From Blastocatellia bacterium (GTDB taxonomy: Bacteria > Acidobacteriota > Blastocatellia > Pyrinomonadales > Pyrinomonadaceae), in assembly GCA_016789265.1 (NCBI GenBank), contig JAEUQK010000004.1:1-64000 (forward strand): 64,000 bases of DNA, in the 5' to 3' direction. The notes under the pieces are model-generated. The model was not told the origin of the DNA and ran no database searches. It was given only the letters and a program-made list of their open reading frames with translations. Position 1 is the first letter of the stretch, and each line of letters starts with the position of its first letter. Of this stretch, positions 43,440 to 51,166 are shown piece by piece. A program made the translations under genes and the position numbers.

Positions 43440-44519
43440 TTAGCCGGCTTCGGGGGAATCATATTCGTCTTCTGATTCTGTAGTATCCTTCCGGTTCGGG
43501 AAGATCAGGGAAAGCACTATTGCCGACGCGATGGCAAGAACTACGATGCTGAGCGAAATATTAATGATAGCTTGCTCAAACTCATGGTTCTGATATCGGC
43601 GGATCAGATCGGCCATAGCACCGTTTCCGCCATCGCCTGTCAATAATACCAGACCTGCGACAAAAAGAGGGAGAAGCATTTTCAGCCCAATAAATGTCAA
43701 GATGAACGCGAGGCCGTACTTCAATAGATGGAAGCGGTCGGCGAGATCGGCCAATAGGAAGAAGAAGGTGCGTAACCCGAGGATCGCAAAAATGTTTGAC
43801 GTATAGATCAGAAACTTATCGGTCGTTATTCCAAAGATCGCCGGGATCGAATCCACGGCAAACACGAGATCGGTGAACTCAACCACGATCAATACAAGAA
43901 GCAGCAGAGTCCCTGACCTTACGCCGTCTTTTACAGCTACGAATTTGTCCGCGTCATAATGCTTCGAGATCCTGATGTACTTCGTGGCGAACCGTACTAT
44001 GACGCTCTCATGAGGCTCAAAATTATCATCGCTGTCCTGAAACATCTTCAGGCCTGTGTAAACAAGAAACGCTCCGAAAATATATATGATCCAGTGAAAC
44101 CGCTCAACAAGTTCCGCCCCCGCGAAGATCATGATCATTCGCATTACGAGCGCGCCCATTATTCCCCAAAAAAGAACGCGATGCTGATACTTCTTCGGGA
44201 CCTTGAAGAACGTAAATATAAGTAGAAAAACGAACAGGTTATCAACCGACAGAGAAAGTTCGATCAGATATCCGGTCAGGAACAGCTTGGCCTGAACCAA
44301 AGCCAGGTCCCAATCATTGTAATGCGTTCCGACCTGCCAATAGACAAAACCGTTAAAAGCTAGTGCCAAGGAGACCCAAACCACGCTCCACGCGACCGTT
44401 TCCTTCCGCGTCGGGGCGTGTGACTTTCTGTTCACGATGCCGATATCCACAAACAGCGCTATCAGCACTACTGAAAAGAAAAGCAGCCAAACCCAATAAG
44501 GGTGTTCGATAGGGGTCAT
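43440..44519 (-). CDS. TerC/Alx-family integral membrane protein
   Basis: A 359-residue polytopic membrane protein with about nine helices. It has FVDIGIVNRKSHAPTRKE, the acidic helix LIELSLSVDNLFVFLLIF and later VVEFTDLVFAVDSIPAIFGIT. These conserved Asp/Asn helices mark TerC proteins, linked to tellurite resistance, manganese efflux and secretion-coupled metal supply. The exact ion is not decided by sequence. It precedes the FecR-domain gene by nine bases on the same strand, so TerC, FecR and CDF may form a metal-related transcription unit. Confidence 0.92.
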   Translation of the reverse strand: MTPIEHPYWVWLLFFSVVLIALFVDIGIVNRKSHAPTRKETVAWSVVWVSLALAFNGFVYWQVGTHYNDWDLALVQAKLFLTGYLIELSLSVDNLFVFLLIFTFFKVPKKYQHRVLFWGIMGALVMRMIMIFAGAELVERFHWIIYIFGAFLVYTGLKMFQDSDDNFEPHESVIVRFATKYIRISKHYDADKFVAVKDGVRSGTLLLLVLIVVEFTDLVFAVDSIPAIFGITTDKFLIYTSNIFAILGLRTFFFLLADLADRFHLLKYGLAFILTFIGLKMLLPLFVAGLVLLTGDGGNGAMADLIRRYQNHEFEQAIINISLSIVVLAIASAIVLSLIFPNRKDTTESEDEYDSPEAG

Positions 44520-44611
44520 ACAAAAGTCGGAAATGGAGAAGCTCTGATAATTTGATTTTAGCCGAAAGGCGTCCGTGTTCCTATTGGCACACGTACGCGA
44601 AACGACATCAA

Positions 44612-45109
44612 TTAGGCGGGCGTACTGCTTAATTGCGGAGTGATAAGCGAAACGACACGTTCGAGGCCTATCGCATCGATCGTCGAAAAATCGTCCGGGA
44701 TCTCACTGTCAACATCCAAGACCCCGGCAACCGCGTCGCCGCTAATAAGAGGGACTACGATCTCAGACTTCGATGCGGAGCTGCAGGCTATGTGACCGGG
44801 AAATTCGTCAACATTGGGAACGATAACGGTTTCCCGTGTCGAATAGGCATGTCCGCATACACCACTGTCGAATTCGATACGAGTACAGGCAAGCGGTCCT
44901 TGAAATGGCCCGAGAACCAATTGGCCGCCCTTCTTTAAATAGAAACCGACCCAAAAGAAACCGAATGCTTCTTTCAGCACCGCTGCAACATTGGCGAGAT
45001 TTGCAATTAGATCCGGTTCATCCGCGATCAACGCCTCGATCTGAGGCAATAATTCGGCATAGATCTGTTCGCGTCCCGCGTCCTTCGAAAAGGCAATGCT
45101 TTCGGCCAT
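44612..45109 (-). CDS. msrC: Free methionine-R-sulfoxide reductase (GAF domain)
   Basis: A 165-residue cytosolic GAF-fold enzyme that reduces free methionine-R-sulfoxide with thioredoxin. The catalytic cysteines are in PLACTRI, SGVCGHA and HIACSSASKSEIVVPL; the last of these holds the conserved active-site region. FFWVGFYL near the middle is also typical. It is divergent from crcB, with the promoters in a short shared gap. The gene symbol follows the name used for this family; identity is based on motifs. Confidence 0.9.
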   Translation of the reverse strand: MAESIAFSKDAGREQIYAELLPQIEALIADEPDLIANLANVAAVLKEAFGFFWVGFYLKKGGQLVLGPFQGPLACTRIEFDSGVCGHAYSTRETVIVPNVDEFPGHIACSSASKSEIVVPLISGDAVAGVLDVDSEIPDDFSTIDAIGLERVVSLITPQLSSTPA

Positions 45110-45164
45110 GTTAGAAGTTTATAGCTCGAAAAGTTCGGCCGCAAATGCCAGATCAAGGGCTACC

Positions 45165-45566
45165 GTGTATAATTTGCGTGTCTTGGAAAGTGTTTCAAAG
45201 ATAATATCAATAGCGATCGGGGGTGCTTTCGGCGCGGTTGCCCGTCATTTGATCAACATATCGCCACTCGCCGGACTATTTGAGAAGTTCCCCTTCCCTA
45301 CATTCGTCATAAACATCACGGGCTCCTTCCTGATCGGATTCCTGCTGATCCTGCTGACCGACAAGGTCGACGTCGGCGACGATCTGAGGATGGCGATCAT
45401 CGTCGGCTTTTTGGGAGCATTTACGACTTTTTCCACATTCGAGATCGAGATCTACGGGCTCGTCAAAGAGCGTCTTTTTCTTACTGCTTTAACATACTTG
45501 CTGGCCAGCGTGGTGATCGGTTTTATCGGCGTTGTTTTGGGCGTTTCAGCGGCCCGGCGAATCTGA
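45165..45566 (+). CDS. crcB: Fluoride channel CrcB/Fluc
   Basis: A 133-residue inner-membrane fluoride exporter that forms a dual-topology dimer. The four-helix pattern is clear. Signature elements are GGAFGAVARHLI, INITGSFLIGF and FLGAFTTFSTFEIEI. The GTG at 45165 is chosen because AAGGG lies five bases upstream and the hydrophobic region starts soon after; ATGs further upstream lie in the divergent promoter region. A fluoride riboswitch was looked for by eye upstream and not seen. Confidence 0.92.
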   Translation: MYNLRVLESVSKIISIAIGGAFGAVARHLINISPLAGLFEKFPFPTFVINITGSFLIGFLLILLTDKVDVGDDLRMAIIVGFLGAFTTFSTFEIEIYGLVKERLFLTALTYLLASVVIGFIGVVLGVSAARRI

Positions 45567-45578
45567 TCGAAAGTGCCA

Positions 45579-46946
45579 CTAGTTCTCCGTCTCGCCATCG
45601 TCCTCTTTATCGTCGTCTTCCGCCTTTTTGCCGATAAACTTAAACTTTCCTGCGTCCGCTGCCGAGATCTTTACGCCCATAAGGTCTGCCGCGAAAGCCA
45701 TGACCGGATCAGCTCCATTTTGAAGTGCATATCCCGTCGGCCCGACCGGATGATCGGGGATCACGCCGACCTTCTCAAGCCGTTTTCCGTCCGACATTAT
45801 CAGGTCTGCGACCGTCACGTTCATCCCAAAGAACGAGACCGTCTCATATCCGGGAACGCCGCGGCTGTTCGTCATCGTGATAAAGTTACTGGTCATTACG
45901 GCTCCGGCGCTTACGTCACCTACGATCTTTCCACGCTTTTCAAGCTGGATCACTCTAGAAAAAACCTCTGATGCAGATGCTGAATCGCTGTCGATGAGCA
46001 CGATCAATTCCCCCTTGAATGCTCGGTCATCCTGCACCTTCGCGACCCTCGGTTTTGATTTTCCGCGAATGACAAAATCCGCGATCTTTATCTCGCGATC
46101 GAAGAAATGGCCTACCAGATACTCCTCGATCTTTACGTAGCCGCCGCCATTCCCGCGAAGATCGAGTATGAGTTTCTTGTACTTCGACGCCTCAGACATC
46201 ATCTTATCGATGTATTTTTTATCGACGGAAAAGGTCTCGAGCCTGCACGCTCCCGCATCCGCATTGATCGCTACGCATTTATAGGGATTCTCCCTTTTAT
46301 CACTCTTCCGCTTTTCCGTTTCCTTTCGCCTTTCGTCTATCGACTTGAATTTGGCGGTTACGAGAAATGCCCGGCTAGTCTTATCAGGCGACTCGACCGA
46401 GAGCTTTATCGATTCCTGAGGGTCTAGAGCGTAGAGTATGTAGTTCAGCTTCCATAGATTTTCGCGAGTGGGGATGTAGTCCCCGATCGCGACTATCCGA
46501 TCACCGATCTTCAGTCCCTTTGCTTCGGCATCGCTGCCCTTTTTTACATCGGTCACGAAACAATTCGCCCCGATCATCTGCATCGTGAAACCGTATTCGA
46601 CCCGATTGGCACGATTCGGCGGATAAAACAAAGTGTGCGAATCGTCAAACTCTATAAGGACCTGGGCGATCGCGCGAAAGATCTGCCAATTCGCTTCCAT
46701 CGCATTGATCCTTTCTTCCGCGGCCTTAAATCTTGAATCAAGATCAATGCCTCGAAAGTTCTTGTCGTAATAGCGCTCTTTTAGTACATCCTTGATCTCG
46801 TTGAGCATGTTGATGCCACGCTCGCGATTAAGTTTTACGTTGGATTTGCTTGCGGTTTCACTTACGATCAACTGGCCGGGAGATAACTGGACGGTGCCGA
46901 TCAGAAGAAAGAAAGAGAGAAAAGGTAAAACAGCTATCCGTTTCAT
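45579..46946 (-). CDS. S41-family peptidase with PDZ domain
   Basis: A 455-residue exported serine protease of the C-terminal-processing group. A signal peptide ends near the SPGQ region (about residue 25). A PDZ-like domain (about 110-195, GFTMQMIGANCFVTDV, GLKIGDRIVAIGD) precedes the catalytic domain with KLILDLRGNGGGYV, the nucleophile serine in IDSDSASASEVFSR and the general-base lysine in KRGKIVGDVSAGAV. The C-terminus is an acidic tail (EDDDKEDDGE). It probably degrades or trims envelope proteins. Confidence 0.88.
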   Translation of the reverse strand: MKRIAVLPFLSFFLLIGTVQLSPGQLIVSETASKSNVKLNRERGINMLNEIKDVLKERYYDKNFRGIDLDSRFKAAEERINAMEANWQIFRAIAQVLIEFDDSHTLFYPPNRANRVEYGFTMQMIGANCFVTDVKKGSDAEAKGLKIGDRIVAIGDYIPTRENLWKLNYILYALDPQESIKLSVESPDKTSRAFLVTAKFKSIDERRKETEKRKSDKRENPYKCVAINADAGACRLETFSVDKKYIDKMMSEASKYKKLILDLRGNGGGYVKIEEYLVGHFFDREIKIADFVIRGKSKPRVAKVQDDRAFKGELIVLIDSDSASASEVFSRVIQLEKRGKIVGDVSAGAVMTSNFITMTNSRGVPGYETVSFFGMNVTVADLIMSDGKRLEKVGVIPDHPVGPTGYALQNGADPVMAFAADLMGVKISAADAGKFKFIGKKAEDDDKEDDGETEN

Positions 46947-47015
46947 GAGAGATTCACTTCCTTGGGGTTTTGATCTTCGACAATTATGGGAATGGTAATA
47001 GAAACGCGAAAGGTT

Positions 47016-48158
47016 TTAAAGCATTTTTTTCAGCAATTCGCGTGAATTTCGCACGTACTGCGAGGCCGCCTCGGCCGAGGGTGCCGTGGCTGTAAGGTGA
47101 CCCATCTTTCGGCCCGGTTTTGGTTCAGCCTTTCCGTATAGATGCAGCTTGACGTTGGACTCTGTGAGTGCAGCCGCCCAATTCGGCTCGCCATCGTTCC
47201 AGATGTCCCCGGGCAGATTCGCCATCGCTGCCGGTCGATAGAATTCTGTTGAACCAAGCGGCAATCCGCATACGGCCCGAACCTGCTGTTCGAATTGCGA
47301 AGCGACGCACGGCCCGAAAGTTAGATGTCCCGAATTATGCGGCCGCGGCGCGATCTCGTTTACAAGCAGCTTCTCGTCCTTCGTTAAAAAGAACTCTACA
47401 CACATCGTTCCGACGTACTGAAACGTATCCGCGATACTTTTGGCAATATCGATCGCATCCTTAAAAACCATTTCGGATACGATGGCGGGCGCAAACGAAA
47501 CGTCGAGGATATGGTTCGCGTGTTCGTTTTCGATGACCCCGTAATGGGAAAAGTTCCCATTGGAGCCTCTTGCGCACACGACAGAAACCTCTTTCTCGAA
47601 ATCGATAAATGCTTCAAGGATCGATTCCTTTCCGTTCATTGCCTCAAAGGCCGATTCGATATCTGAACTCTCCTTTATCTTCGCCTGGCCTTTTCCGTCG
47701 TAACCGAAGCCCGCCGTTTTTAAGACAGCCGGCATTCCGAGATCGTTAGCGGCTCGATAAAGATCATCGATCAGCTTGATGTGCCGGAAAGGTGTTACCG
47801 GAAATCCGTTCTTTGAAAGGAAAGTCTTTTCACGCAAGCGGTTCTGTGTCGTATGCAGTATCTCGCCACTTGGGTGAACATCCGCAAATTCAGCAGCGGC
47901 ATTTACCGTAGCCGAAGGTACGTTCTCGAATTCGAATGTAACGACCTCGACAGATCGCGCAAACTCCCGGACAGCATCAAGGTCCTCATACACAGCCGTG
48001 GTCTCGATGTCAGCGACCTGTCCTGTGGGCGTATCGATGTCCGGGGAGAACGTATGCACGCGAAAGCCCATCTTACGGGCTTCGATCGTGAACATACGCC
48101 CAAGCTGGCCGCTCCCGAAAACACCAATAGTCGAATTTGGAAGAATTATCTTTGTCAC
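47016..48158 (-). CDS. purK: N5-carboxyaminoimidazole ribonucleotide synthase
   Basis: A 380-residue ATP-grasp enzyme of purine biosynthesis that carboxylates aminoimidazole ribonucleotide using ATP and bicarbonate. PurE, encoded in the same operon, uses its product. N-terminal IGVFGSGQLGRMFT and later GYDGKGQAKI, VNEIAPRPHNSGH are typical. The start is GTG at 48158, chosen because the conserved N-terminus TKIILPNSTIGVFG follows it; the region upstream to 48224 carries CACAGATTA-type repeats and looks non-coding. It is separated from purE by a zinc-ribbon gene and alkD. Confidence 0.93.
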   Translation of the reverse strand: MTKIILPNSTIGVFGSGQLGRMFTIEARKMGFRVHTFSPDIDTPTGQVADIETTAVYEDLDAVREFARSVEVVTFEFENVPSATVNAAAEFADVHPSGEILHTTQNRLREKTFLSKNGFPVTPFRHIKLIDDLYRAANDLGMPAVLKTAGFGYDGKGQAKIKESSDIESAFEAMNGKESILEAFIDFEKEVSVVCARGSNGNFSHYGVIENEHANHILDVSFAPAIVSEMVFKDAIDIAKSIADTFQYVGTMCVEFFLTKDEKLLVNEIAPRPHNSGHLTFGPCVASQFEQQVRAVCGLPLGSTEFYRPAAMANLPGDIWNDGEPNWAAALTESNVKLHLYGKAEPKPGRKMGHLTATAPSAEAASQYVRNSRELLKKML

Positions 48159-48227
48159 AAAATGAAGAAGCCACAGATTAGCACAGACAGGATCGCCTGC
48201 GAATCTGCGGCTGACTTTGGACAAAGA

Positions 48228-48647
48228 TCATTGCTGGCTGTTCGAAGCCTGCTGCATCGCCCTTTGCGTATCCGCGTCGTGCTGTTTCTGAGCAGCGAAC
48301 GACGGATTTTCCTTCAGTGCGTTTCCCACTTGGGAAGACCGCTGACGGTCATATTCGGTTCGCGAGAGTCCGGCTTGCTGTGGCTTTTGCGGCGGTTGGG
48401 TGCCGACACGATACGCATCGTTTGCGTTTACCTCGTTCACCGACTTGAGAAAGCTCTGATAAAGGTAATACCCGCCAATCGCAAGCGCGGCGTAAATTAC
48501 GAGCGAAATGACCGAAAACCGCCGTGCACGCTTCTCCTTTGCGGCGATCCGCCCTCCGCTCCCGTAAAGTGCGGAACCGCACCGGCGGCACTCGTTTTCG
48601 ATCGCAAAGTTGGAAAGGCCGCAATTTCTGCACTTGATAGAATTCAT
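48228..48647 (-). CDS. Zinc-ribbon single-pass membrane protein
   Basis: A 139-residue protein of unknown function. The N-terminal zinc ribbon has CRNC (Cys6, Cys9) and CRRC (Cys20, Cys23). A membrane helix follows at about residues 44-62, then a Gln/Arg/Ser-rich tail. It lies within the purine operon, between alkD and purK. A regulatory or adaptor role is possible but not shown. Confidence 0.75.
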   Translation of the reverse strand: MNSIKCRNCGLSNFAIENECRRCGSALYGSGGRIAAKEKRARRFSVISLVIYAALAIGGYYLYQSFLKSVNEVNANDAYRVGTQPPQKPQQAGLSRTEYDRQRSSQVGNALKENPSFAAQKQHDADTQRAMQQASNSQQ

Positions 48648-48748
48648 CAGGTTGGCCTCGCAAGGGGAGATAAGGGGAGAAAACGTCTATCGATCAGATT
48701 AATCGATGTCGTCGGCTGCTGTCAACAAGTTTAAACACTCCTAATGAT

Positions 48749-49441
48749 TCACTTCTTCCGAAGCCGCTCGAATACTTTTTCGCTTGTCAGTTCCCGGAGG
48801 GCATCTGCGGCGATCCAGCGGGCTGATCTGGTGCCCTGAAGTTTGATCCGATCTGCTGTTTCGATCGCGAGCCCATTAAGATTTAGGCTATGTTTGCCGA
48901 CTTGTCGCAACGCCCAGTTAACGGCTTTCTTAACAAAATTTCGGTCGTCGTCCCAGCTGCGTTCGATAATCGGTAGAAAGGCCGCAAGTTTCTCGTCACC
49001 AGCCTTCTTGTCGTGGACCGTCAAATACGCCATCAGCGAGAAACCCGCACGTTTAACGAACTCAGGCTTTCTTCCTGCCCACTCGATCGCCTTTTCATAA
49101 GCGAACGGCGTTCTACAAAAGAGATAGCAGCACGTCCCGTCAACCGTCGCCCAATTATCGAAATCTTTGGCCCACGAATCCATTTGCCTCCTGGTAACTT
49201 GTTTCGGATCGTCGATCAGGAAAGCAACAGCTCGTGCGTCATAAATACCCGTTTCCCAAAGCTCCTGCGCCAACTTATGCCGGTCTTTCGCCTGCTTCTT
49301 GACCTCTTTTGCAAATCTCTTCAAAACTGGTGTCGGGACACCAAATGCCTTCCCGGCGATGATCCCAAATCGAGCCATTCCGGCAACGTTCTCGGGTGAG
49401 CCGAGCGTTTCGAGTTCCTTAATGATCTCGGGAACTTCCAT
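48749..49441 (-). CDS. AlkD-like DNA alkylation repair protein
   Basis: A 230-residue all-helical protein of the HEAT-like AlkC/AlkD glycosylase family, which removes alkylated bases from DNA without base flipping. Features are FGIIAGKAFGVPTPVLKRFAKEVKK, WDDDRNFVKKAVNWALRQVGK and WETGIYDARAVAFLIDDP. It starts one base after the purE stop on the same strand, so it is part of the purine operon. The key residues of the glycosylase cannot all be verified by eye. Confidence 0.88.
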   Translation of the reverse strand: MEVPEIIKELETLGSPENVAGMARFGIIAGKAFGVPTPVLKRFAKEVKKQAKDRHKLAQELWETGIYDARAVAFLIDDPKQVTRRQMDSWAKDFDNWATVDGTCCYLFCRTPFAYEKAIEWAGRKPEFVKRAGFSLMAYLTVHDKKAGDEKLAAFLPIIERSWDDDRNFVKKAVNWALRQVGKHSLNLNGLAIETADRIKLQGTRSARWIAADALRELTSEKVFERLRKK

Positions 49442-49442
49442 G

Positions 49443-49931
49443 TCAGGGAATCTTTGTTTTGAGTACGGCCTTTGTTTGCTTTGACCTGAATGCGTGGAGC
49501 TTTTTCCGAAGATCAGGGCGTGAGTTTGCGAGTATCGATACTGCTAACAAAGCAGCGTTCTTTGCGCCTGCCTGGCCGATCGCAAGCGTGCCGACCGGAA
49601 CACCTGCCGGCATCTGAGCGATCGAAAGCAGCGAATCAAGTCCTTTGAGTGCCTTGCTTTCCACGGGCACGCCGAGTACAGGCAAAACCGTTTGAGAGGC
49701 GCACATTCCAGGCAGATGCGCCGCACCTCCGGCGCCCGCGATTATCACTTCAATTCCGCGTTCTTCAGCGGACTTTGCGAACTCGAAAAGCAGATCCGGT
49801 GTGCGGTGGGCAGAGACTATCTTCGACTCGTGGGGCACGCCGAATTCATCCAGCACAAGCGACGCTTGCTCCATCGTCGGCCAGTCGCTTTTGCTTCCCA
49901 TGATGATGGAAACAAGAGAGATCTTATTCAT
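49443..49931 (-). CDS. purE: 5-(carboxyamino)imidazole ribonucleotide mutase
   Basis: A 162-residue enzyme of purine synthesis that moves the carboxyl group of the PurK product. Signature elements are [41 protein letters not shown] and [15 protein letters not shown]. The ATG at 49931 is chosen over an upstream one because the conserved start [10 protein letters not shown] follows it; it overlaps the preceding zinc-ribbon gene by eight bases. PurE is separated from PurK by two genes, not fused or adjacent. Confidence 0.95.
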   Translation of the reverse strand: MNKISLVSIIMGSKSDWPTMEQASLVLDEFGVPHESKIVSAHRTPDLLFEFAKSAEERGIEVIIAGAGGAAHLPGMCASQTVLPVLGVPVESKALKGLDSLLSIAQMPAGVPVGTLAIGQAGAKNAALLAVSILANSRPDLRKKLHAFRSKQTKAVLKTKIP

Positions 49932-50214
49932 CTTTGATCGGGCTGTCATATACGCTCACCACAATACCGCCCATGTGGGCCTCGTCCGCCCAGCAAGGAA
50001 CACTGTCGACATAACAGATGTGGCTTTCGTAGGGTTCATGCGTGTCGCGATACCACGCCACATAGCCGCCGGATGCCGATTCATTCGAAAACTCAAGCGG
50101 CCGCCCCGTCTTGTCTGTCGCGCGACGTCCGCATTCCACACAGATATACTTCGGATAACGTGGCGAGCGCTGACCCGGTTTATTGCATATCGGGCAAACG
50201 TAATGATCGCTCAT
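49924..50214 (-). CDS. Small zinc-ribbon protein
   Basis: A 96-residue cytosolic protein. It starts with [10 protein letters not shown] (Cys7, Cys10) and continues with [16 protein letters not shown] (Cys25, Cys28), a four-cysteine zinc ribbon. The second half has [22 protein letters not shown], probably a small beta domain. The family is not recognised. It overlaps the upstream tlpA-like gene by four bases and the downstream purE by eight, so it is cotranslated with them. Confidence 0.7.
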   Translation of the reverse strand: MSDHYVCPICNKPGQRSPRYPKYICVECGRRATDKTGRPLEFSNESASGGYVAWYRDTHEPYESHICYVDSVPCWADEAHMGGIVVSVYDSPIKDE

Positions 50215-50888
50215 CTAGCCAACTCGCTTCGGATCACAGACTCAAATTTATCCCACGCCTTAATGGTACTGCGCCAGTAAACGATCTCGCCCGTCTTCGA
50301 TATCACGACATTCTTCGGATATCCGCCGAATTTGAACATCGCAAGCGCCGGGTTCGCGTCCGTAGCCTGAATGTAATCGAACGGTTCTGTCTTGAGATAC
50401 TGCCTCACGTCGTTTTCACGGTCAGGTGCCATTGCAAGAAAGACAACGTCATCGTTTCCATCAAATCGAGCTTTGAACTCGTTCAGTTGCGGTTTCAAGG
50501 CACGGCAGACAGGACAGCCGATGAACCAGAAATTCAGCACGACGACCTTTCCGCGTAATGACGATAGCGTTGCATTTGGCCGGTCTATCACCGAAACCTT
50601 GAATTCCGGCGCGGTCATTCCCTCCTGAGGTATCTTTTGAAGCCTGAATTCGACGGTCCCGTCGTCAAGCGTCTTAATAACCGTAGCGTCCGGGTAATGG
50701 AAGTTCGCCATCCGGATATCTACGAATTCGTTGTTCGAGATTATGTTGCCGTCCGAATCGCGGTACACGGTCTTACCGGTCGGTCTTACCGGTTCCTTCG
50801 GTTGCGCAAATGAAACGCTCGCGGTCAGCAAGACTATTATGGCGGAGGCCATTATGCAGATCCGAGATTTATCCGTAAACGTCCGCAT
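50211..50888 (-). CDS. TlpA-like secreted thioredoxin/peroxiredoxin-family protein
   Basis: A 225-residue exported redox protein. A signal peptide ends at VSFAQ. An N-terminal extension (about 25-90) precedes a thioredoxin fold with the CPVC active site in LNFWFIGCPVCRALK and the cis-Pro loop in GGYPKNVVIS. It may reduce periplasmic disulfides. The ATG at 50888 is preferred; a TTG at 50924 is the alternative. Its stop overlaps the zinc-ribbon gene by four bases, making it the first gene of the purine-operon string. Confidence 0.85.
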   Translation of the reverse strand: MRTFTDKSRICIMASAIIVLLTASVSFAQPKEPVRPTGKTVYRDSDGNIISNNEFVDIRMANFHYPDATVIKTLDDGTVEFRLQKIPQEGMTAPEFKVSVIDRPNATLSSLRGKVVVLNFWFIGCPVCRALKPQLNEFKARFDGNDDVVFLAMAPDRENDVRQYLKTEPFDYIQATDANPALAMFKFGGYPKNVVISKTGEIVYWRSTIKAWDKFESVIRSELAR

Positions 50889-51166
50889 TTCCTTAAAAGT
50901 AAAAGAGATGTTCAATGATAACAAATTCCACGTTTAGAGGTATCAGTTTTGCCATTCAGCCAGCTTTGGTCTTAAAACGCAGTTTCGAGATCGAACTGCC
51001 CAACCCATCGCAAAGACAGAAACACACTACAGTAACGGCAGATCGTTAAGCCACGGCTATTTGAGGACGGAGCCTCCGATCACAGATTATCTTGACCGCA
51101 GATAAAGACTAAGCTACTATTCTCGCTCACCCTCGTACTCACACAAATTCGGAGAAACTTGCAACC

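Noticed and set aside
45110-45164. Fluoride riboswitch upstream of crcB
   Set aside because: The gap is short and the conserved stem and pseudoknot elements are not visible.
47853-48734. 293-codon open frame antisense across purK and the zinc-ribbon gene
   Set aside because: It spans two real genes and an intergenic gap on the other strand and has no domain-like features.
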